Origin: Gallionella sp. UBA4737
GTDB lineage: Bacteria > Pseudomonadota > Gammaproteobacteria > Burkholderiales > Gallionellaceae
Direction of reading: 5' to 3'
Assembly (NCBI GenBank): GCA_002403995.1
Contig: DHIV01000129.1
Span: 1-8,510 of the forward strand
DNA: 8,510 bases
The notes under the pieces are model-generated. The model saw only the letters and a program-made list of their open reading frames with translations. It did no database searches and was not told the DNA's origin. The position numbers were made by a program, and so were the translations under genes. Below are positions 5,217 to 8,510 of this stretch, piece after piece. How positions within the stretch are numbered: position 1 is the first letter of the stretch; every line of letters begins with the position of its first letter.

Positions 5217-6206
5217 TTACTTGAGCGACCTGGCCAAGCGAAACCCGAAGCTGCTGAAACGGACATCTGGTTTGCTCGCGTAACGTATCGCCGCGCGCAA
5301 GTTTGATGGTGAGTTGTTCCATGAACCGCCGCGCAGCACGCGTTTAGCGCCATTCCCTTGCCAGGCGCTGCCGTCAAGCGGGGCACCCTGATAGCTGTCG
5401 TGATAGTTGTCCTCTGTCCATTCCCACACGTTCCCCAGCATGTCATACAGTCCGAATGAATTGGGCTTGAAGCGACCCACCGGAGCGGTATAAACAAAAC
5501 CATCCGTGCATTTATGTATCGACCAGGATGTCGCACCTTTTATCTGTGCCTGTGCTGTCTTGTCCGCGCCATTCGCATATGCGCAAGCCTCATCAGGGTT
5601 GTCTCCCCAGTAACGTGCGGTTTTGGTGTTGCCCCGGGCGGCGTATTCCCACTCAGCTTCTGTCGGCAGACGGTATTTTTTGCCTGTCTTGTGTGACAGC
5701 CATTTTGCATAGGCTAGTGCATCGTTCCAGTTGATGCAAACGGCAGGTTGTTTGTCGTCTTGTGGATAGCCGGGCTCGCGCCAGTTGCCTTTGCGTTCTT
5801 CATATTTTCCATTGTCAAGCGTCCAGCATTTGTCGCCGGTGTTGTAGCGGGATTTTTTCACGAACTCTGCAAACTGGCCTCGGCTGATCTCGGTCTTGCC
5901 CATAGCGAATGCAGAAATATTGACACTATGCACAGGGCCTTCATCGTCAGCCCGCCCTTTTTCAGATTTGGGCGAGCCCATGTCTAACCTCCCCGAGTAG
6001 AGAACCACCATCTCCGGACAGCCTGGACAGTCGTGAAAGGTTTTGCCTGCTTTGGGTGCTGATGCGGCTTTGGCTGCCTTTGCCTTGACTGCCTTTGCCT
6101 TGGCTGCGTTGTCCTTTGTGGCGGCCTGGGATGGGGCAGTCATCCCCATCAAACAGAAGATGGCGATGATGAGACCATACAGGTTGTGCATCGGGGCTCG
6201 TTTCAT
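5217..6206 (-). CDS. Exported SUMF1/FGE-fold protein without catalytic cysteines
   Basis: The 329-residue product has a signal peptide (residues 1-28, ending APSQA), a Lys/Ala-rich linker (30-55) and a formylglycine-generating-enzyme-sulfatase (SUMF1) domain. Markers are FHDCPGCPEMVVL (57-69), EGPVHSVNISAFAMGKTEIS (89-108), INWNDALAYAKWLS (158-171), YRLPTEAEWEYAARG (178-192), GLYDMLGNVWEWTEDNY (252-268), LRGGSWNN (291-298) and FGFRLAR (320-326). True FGEs use a Cys pair just after GGSW; here the segment is NNSPSNLRAAIR and no Cys occurs after residue 232, so Cys-based formylglycine formation is not expected. Six Cys remain (60, 63, 127, 157, 208, 232) and may form disulfides after export. The ATG at 6206 is chosen for the complete signal peptide; an in-frame ATG 15 nt later is possible. 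The SD is weak. The beta-rich protein gene follows 22 bp downstream. Confidence 0.88.
   Translation of the reverse strand: MKRAPMHNLYGLIIAIFCLMGMTAPSQAATKDNAAKAKAVKAKAAKAASAPKAGKTFHDCPGCPEMVVLYSGRLDMGSPKSEKGRADDEGPVHSVNISAFAMGKTEISRGQFAEFVKKSRYNTGDKCWTLDNGKYEERKGNWREPGYPQDDKQPAVCINWNDALAYAKWLSHKTGKKYRLPTEAEWEYAARGNTKTARYWGDNPDEACAYANGADKTAQAQIKGATSWSIHKCTDGFVYTAPVGRFKPNSFGLYDMLGNVWEWTEDNYHDSYQGAPLDGSAWQGNGAKRVLRGGSWNNSPSNLRAAIRYASKPDVRFSSFGFRLARSLK
6076..6105 (-). repeat. Tandem 15 bp repeat coding the Lys/Ala linker
   Basis: GCCTTTGCCTTGACT (6076-6090) and GCCTTTGCCTTGGCT (6091-6105) differ at one base, and 6064-6075 is a degenerate partial unit. On the minus strand they encode the AKAVKAKA-type linker of the SUMF1-fold protein. 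Such a repeat could change linker length by slippage in 15 bp, in-frame steps. Confidence 0.7.
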
Positions 6207-6256
6207 TTTCAATGATGAACTTTTTCCATATGAGTAATAAGCGTACCTCAGATTAG

Positions 6257-6292
6257 TCTGTTCCTTTTCAAAAATGGATCGACCGGAACAAA
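6257..6292 (-). other. Hairpin in upstream repeat, copy B
   Basis: On the minus strand TTTGTTCC (6292-6285) can pair with GGAACAGA (6264-6257), giving 8 pairs including one G-U, around a loop of exactly 20 nt (6284-6265). It lies about 50 nt before the ATG at 6206. Core GTTCC/GGAAC and loop length match copy A while the outer pairs differ. The loops share GGTYGAT and TTTTGAA. Confidence 0.45.
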
Positions 6293-6370
6293 GGCACAAG
6301 TCACGCTTGCCATATTTATCTCACTTCTACCCCAGACGCTCAGTACGCTAGCGTACATAAGGAATGAAAT
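6260..6370 (-). repeat. Upstream direct repeat, copy B
   Basis: Counterpart of 3806-3910, about 111 bp. It lies wholly in the gap between gspK and the SUMF1-fold gene, ending about 50 bp before the ATG at 6206. In gene orientation the order is: A-rich tract just beyond the repeat (6374-6370), the palindrome (6356-6343), a variable stretch, the block ACTTGTGCCTT (copy A) / ACTTGTGCCTT (copy B, 6303-6293), then the GTTCC/GGAAC hairpin. I cannot assign standard sigma-70 -35 and -10 boxes with confidence. Confidence 0.75.
6343..6356. promoter_or_regulatory. Perfect 14 bp palindrome, candidate operator
   Basis: GTACGCTAGCGTAC is identical to its reverse complement. It lies 61 bp downstream of the gspK stop and about 137 bp upstream of the SUMF1-fold ATG, in the most upstream part of repeat copy B. 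Its counterpart in copy A (3888-3901) keeps the TAGCG core. Perfect dyad symmetry at a conserved position suggests a dimeric regulator; a short cruciform or RNA stem is the alternative. Confidence 0.5.
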
Positions 6371-6416
6371 TTTTGTCGGTCTCGACATTCATTAACATCG
6401 TAGATAGATGCCCGGC

Positions 6417-7370
6417 TTAATACTCCCTGATCCAGATCAGCTTGGTGTTGGCGCTATTGCGTTCGATCAATGCTTGAACTTCCAGCTCGGCCCGGTTCAT
6501 GCGTACTTTTCCATTAACCAGAAAGTAATTGGTCATGACCGATGCCTCGAGGTTAGATACGGACAAGGAGTTGCCCGGCAATCGTTCCGTAAAGTCGGCG
6601 ATGTAGCGGAAACTGGCGGTGTTACGGCTTGCCACCAGCGCGGCCGCATCTGCAAGCGTAAGCCCGTCGATTCTGGCTGCCAATACCTCTGCCGGTGCGG
6701 TGTTTACATTGACCGGCGTGGCGCGCGGCAGGAAGATCACGAAATTCTTTATCTTGTCCAGCATCTCGGGAGTGAAGCCAGGCACCGCAAGCAGATCATC
6801 TACCTGAGTAAGATTCATCGGCAGCGGGGCGGATTGATTGTCGGGATTTGCAGCGTTTGCTACGGGTGGTTTTTTCGCGGCTGCCATCTCGTTGGCAGTT
6901 GCCTGCGCCAAGGCCGGGTCCAGGTGTGCATTGGCTAGCATCTGGGCGAAGACGGCGACCTCGGCGGGGTTGATGGTTCCATCGGGACACAGGTTGGTCA
7001 GGTTATAGCGTGCCTGGGCATCAGTGATGCTGCCCGACAAAGTCGCATCCGCGGCATCGGCATCGCTTTGGCCGTTGTCGACATATTGATCGAGCCGTGT
7101 TTCTGCGAGCGGCACCGCCCACGGTTCATCCAGCGTATCGACACTCGAATATTTTGCATCCTCGCGCAGGATCAGGCCGGCCCAATCGAGCGCGCCGCGC
7201 AATATCCATTGTTTTTGCAACTGCAGGCGCTGATTCTCGATAGAGCGCACCTGTACTTGCTGCTGCCAGAACAGGCTGGCGACAATGGTGATCGCCAGCG
7301 TCGTCAGCAACAGCGCGATGATCACCGCGACACCGCGTTGCCTTTGGCGTGGGGGAGGGTGCGCTTTCAT
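6417..7370 (-). CDS. gspK: Type II secretion minor pseudopilin GspK
   Basis: The 317-residue protein has the prepilin leader RQRQRG (cleavage after Gly13), a hydrophobic helix VAVIIALLLTTLAITIVASL (14-33), and no Glu at +5, as is usual for GspK, the pseudopilus tip subunit. Further family marks are NQRLQLQKQWILRGALDWAG (46-65), SITDAQARYNLTNL (114-127), and the T2SSK SAM-like region with ATPVNVNTAPAEVLAA (217-232). The start at 7370 overlaps the gspJ stop (ATGA) and has GGGAG 4 nt upstream. Length is normal. In the cell it should cap the pseudopilus with GspI, GspJ and GspH in the periplasm after prepilin-peptidase processing. It is the last gene of the cluster here; no gspL or gspM follows. 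Confidence 0.95.
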   Translation of the reverse strand: MKAHPPPRQRQRGVAVIIALLLTTLAITIVASLFWQQQVQVRSIENQRLQLQKQWILRGALDWAGLILREDAKYSSVDTLDEPWAVPLAETRLDQYVDNGQSDADAADATLSGSITDAQARYNLTNLCPDGTINPAEVAVFAQMLANAHLDPALAQATANEMAAAKKPPVANAANPDNQSAPLPMNLTQVDDLLAVPGFTPEMLDKIKNFVIFLPRATPVNVNTAPAEVLAARIDGLTLADAAALVASRNTASFRYIADFTERLPGNSLSVSNLEASVMTNYFLVNGKVRMNRAELEVQALIERNSANTKLIWIREY

Positions 7371-8020
7371 ACTGCTCCCAGCAAGAATATCTTCAGCATG
7401 CCGGTGTCGCGTCCGCGCAGTCGCATCGTGACTTCCAGTCCGGTAGGTACTGGCGGACTCGTAGTCGCGCCGGCGGTCGTTATCACTGCGTCGGTTTCCG
7501 CGCGCCAGCTGCCGTTGACCCATATCCGCATCGCAATATCAGTCACATCCGATTGCAGCACCACCGGCTGACTCGTATCAGTGTCGTTTACGGCAGTCTG
7601 CCACAGGGTATCCAGTTCCCTTAAATCACGCGTCGCAGGGGATTCGCGGCGTGTCAGCACGCCGTCATTGACCCGATAGCTGATAACTTGCAGGCGTGAC
7701 GGCTGGTTATCGGCAAACACCGTGCGCACCAGCGTGAGCTGCCCTTGACCGACCGTGAGCGGAATCCTGTTCGGCAAGACGGAGAGATTGGCCAGATGCG
7801 CGCAATCGCTCTGCAACTGGGCAAAGGCAAGCTGCATCCCGCGTGTCTGCTCAAGGTCGCTGGTGAGCGCGATGCGCGCCCGCACGATGCTGTCCAGCCC
7901 GCGCCAGCCGAGCACTGCGACGAACCCGAGCACGCTGATGGCGACCAGCAATTCGACCAGGGTCAACCCCTTGTGTCTGGCCTTGGGAATTCCGCCATTT
8001 TCGACCGGCCTATGGCGCAT
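7367..8020 (-). CDS. gspJ: Type II secretion minor pseudopilin GspJ
   Basis: The 217-residue protein carries the prepilin motif ARHKG, then LTLVELLVAISVLGFVAVLG (cleavage after Gly18; Glu23 is at +5), followed by the GspJ-like WRGLDSIVRARIALTSDLEQ, MQLAFAQLQSDCAHL, and, nearer the end, VTMRLRGRDTG. It should be part of the GspI-J-K tip complex of the pseudopilus. The start at 8020 is chosen because it puts the leader at normal length and has AGGTGG 6 nt upstream; the in-frame extension to 8197 lies within gspI. It overlaps gspI by 11 bp and gspK by 4 bp, so translation of the cluster is coupled. Confidence 0.94.
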   Translation of the reverse strand: MRHRPVENGGIPKARHKGLTLVELLVAISVLGFVAVLGWRGLDSIVRARIALTSDLEQTRGMQLAFAQLQSDCAHLANLSVLPNRIPLTVGQGQLTLVRTVFADNQPSRLQVISYRVNDGVLTRRESPATRDLRELDTLWQTAVNDTDTSQPVVLQSDVTDIAMRIWVNGSWRAETDAVITTAGATTSPPVPTGLEVTMRLRGRDTGMLKIFLLGAV

Positions 8021-8402
8021 TCGGCACCACCTGGGCCAGCTTGATGATGCGCCGATCGGTATTCCCCGAGTCAAAGACACTGACTTCGACGCGGCGGAAA
8101 AGGGGGTTCGGTGTGGGGTATACGTTTTCTTCGCACACCAGATGCAACTCGCCTTGCGGGCAATCGAATCTGCGCTGTCCCAATGCCGGCCATTCATGGG
8201 CCAGACGGATTTGCGACAGCCGGTTTTCGGCCGACCAGGTCGCCATCATCGAAGCGCGCAAGTCACTGCTGTTTTGCGTCAAGCTGCCGACGGCGCGCAG
8301 ACTTGCGCCCAATGCCGTACCGACAATGACCAGCGCCACCAGCACTTCGAGCAAAGTGAAGCCTGCGCCGCGATGTTTGGATTGGTGGTGATTCCGGCGC
8401 AT
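8010..8402 (-). CDS. gspI: Type II secretion minor pseudopilin GspI
   Basis: The 130-residue protein has the prepilin signature HRGAG then FTLLEVLVALVIVGTALGAS (cleavage after Gly14, Glu19 at +5), followed by SAENRLSQIRLAHEWPALGQ, the GspI-typical segment before the globular C-terminal domain, and RRVEVSVFD near the end. Size is usual for GspI, which seeds the pseudopilus tip complex. The ATG at 8402 lies 1 nt after the gspH stop, and a longer in-frame version would overlap gspH out of frame. The SD is weak, so coupling to gspH translation is likely. Confidence 0.94.
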   Translation of the reverse strand: MRRNHHQSKHRGAGFTLLEVLVALVIVGTALGASLRAVGSLTQNSSDLRASMMATWSAENRLSQIRLAHEWPALGQRRFDCPQGELHLVCEENVYPTPNPLFRRVEVSVFDSGNTDRRIIKLAQVVPNAP

Positions 8403-8403
8403 C

Positions 8404-8510
8404 TTATTCCACCGCGAAATGCCCGATACCGTCGGCACGGATTGCGACTTGCGAGTCCCCGACTGCAAGTGTGAGCACAAAAGGTCTGCCGACCGGTTCG
8501 CGGCCGAAGA
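8404..8510 (-). CDS. gspH: Type II secretion pseudopilin GspH, C-terminal part
   Basis: The minus strand is open from the window edge to TAA at 8406-8404. The 34 visible residues read FGREPVGRPFVLTLAVGD, then SQVAIRADGIGHFAVE. This looks like the end of a GspH minor pseudopilin, and it directly precedes gspI (1 nt gap), the canonical H-I-J-K order. The N-terminal prepilin signal lies outside the window, so identification depends on context and the C-terminal pattern. Confidence 0.8.
   Translation of the reverse strand, partial: FGREPVGRPFVLTLAVGDSQVAIRADGIGHFAVE

Noticed and set aside
5195..5536. In-frame upstream extension of the 352-residue beta-rich protein to 466 residues
   Set aside because: It lies inside the SUMF1-fold gene in another frame, its residues have no export signal or family pattern, and the start at 5194 restores a signal peptide.
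6207..6299. Longer SUMF1-fold start at TTG 6299
   Set aside because: It would put about 31 hydrophilic residues before the signal peptide and translate the conserved repeat; the matching frame in copy A hits a stop at once.
6374..6390. TGTCG/CGACA hairpin after gspK as its terminator
   Set aside because: On the minus strand it is followed by A residues and not T, and the stem has only 5 pairs.
6408..6938. 176-codon open frame on the plus strand opposite gspK
   Set aside because: Antisense shadow of gspK with no start-site support and no family resemblance.
7755..8474. 239-codon open frame on the plus strand opposite gspI/gspJ
   Set aside because: Antisense shadow of GC-rich genes with firm pseudopilin identity; its translation is Arg/Ser/Pro-rich with no recognisable domain.

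Overview
The window looks like a chromosomal segment of a Gram-negative proteobacterium. It is probably betaproteobacterial, in the Nitrosomonadales/Gallionellaceae range. That assignment rests on general protein resemblance and gene content (DUF3309 with ElaB/YqjE/YqjK-type stress membrane proteins, a PqiA-like protein, a type II secretion pseudopilin cluster) and could not be tested by search. I see no tRNA, rRNA, CRISPR array, insertion sequence or phage module.

Layout. Positions 1-1299 (+) hold a compact run of small membrane proteins: the tail of a DUF3309 protein, an ElaB/YqjD-like DUF883 protein, a YqjE-like (DUF1469/holin-X) protein and a YqjK-like protein, the last two overlapping by ATGA. 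Positions 1364-2620 (+) hold a PqiA-domain inner-membrane protein with an unusual ~175-residue N-terminal, probably periplasmic, domain. A hairpin with a T-tract on the minus strand (2817-2840) separates this block from the convergent minus-strand genes.

The minus strand, read right to left, begins with type II secretion genes gspH (partial), gspI, gspJ and gspK, tightly packed or overlapping. The cluster stops at gspK; no gspL or gspM follows. After a ~210 bp gap comes a two-gene unit: a secreted SUMF1/FGE-fold protein lacking the catalytic cysteines, and a secreted, probably outer-membrane beta-rich protein of unrecognised family. After a 461 bp gene-free gap comes a DUF3494 ice-binding-like lipoprotein.

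The most interesting non-coding signal is a pair of ~110 bp direct repeats, roughly 70-75% identical by hand alignment. One lies upstream of the SUMF1-fold gene (6260-6370) and the other upstream of the ice-binding lipoprotein gene (3806-3910), both oriented towards their gene. Each copy carries a TAGCG-centred palindrome (perfect 14 bp GTACGCTAGCGTAC in one copy) and a downstream inverted repeat GTTCC/GGAAC with exactly 20 nt between arms. The outer pairing of that hairpin is made from different bases in the two copies. This suggests a shared regulatory module (promoter plus operator, or a 5' UTR RNA element) tying the ice-binding lipoprotein and the SUMF1/barrel pair into one regulon. All three products carry export signals, so the inferred theme is a jointly controlled cell-surface response.
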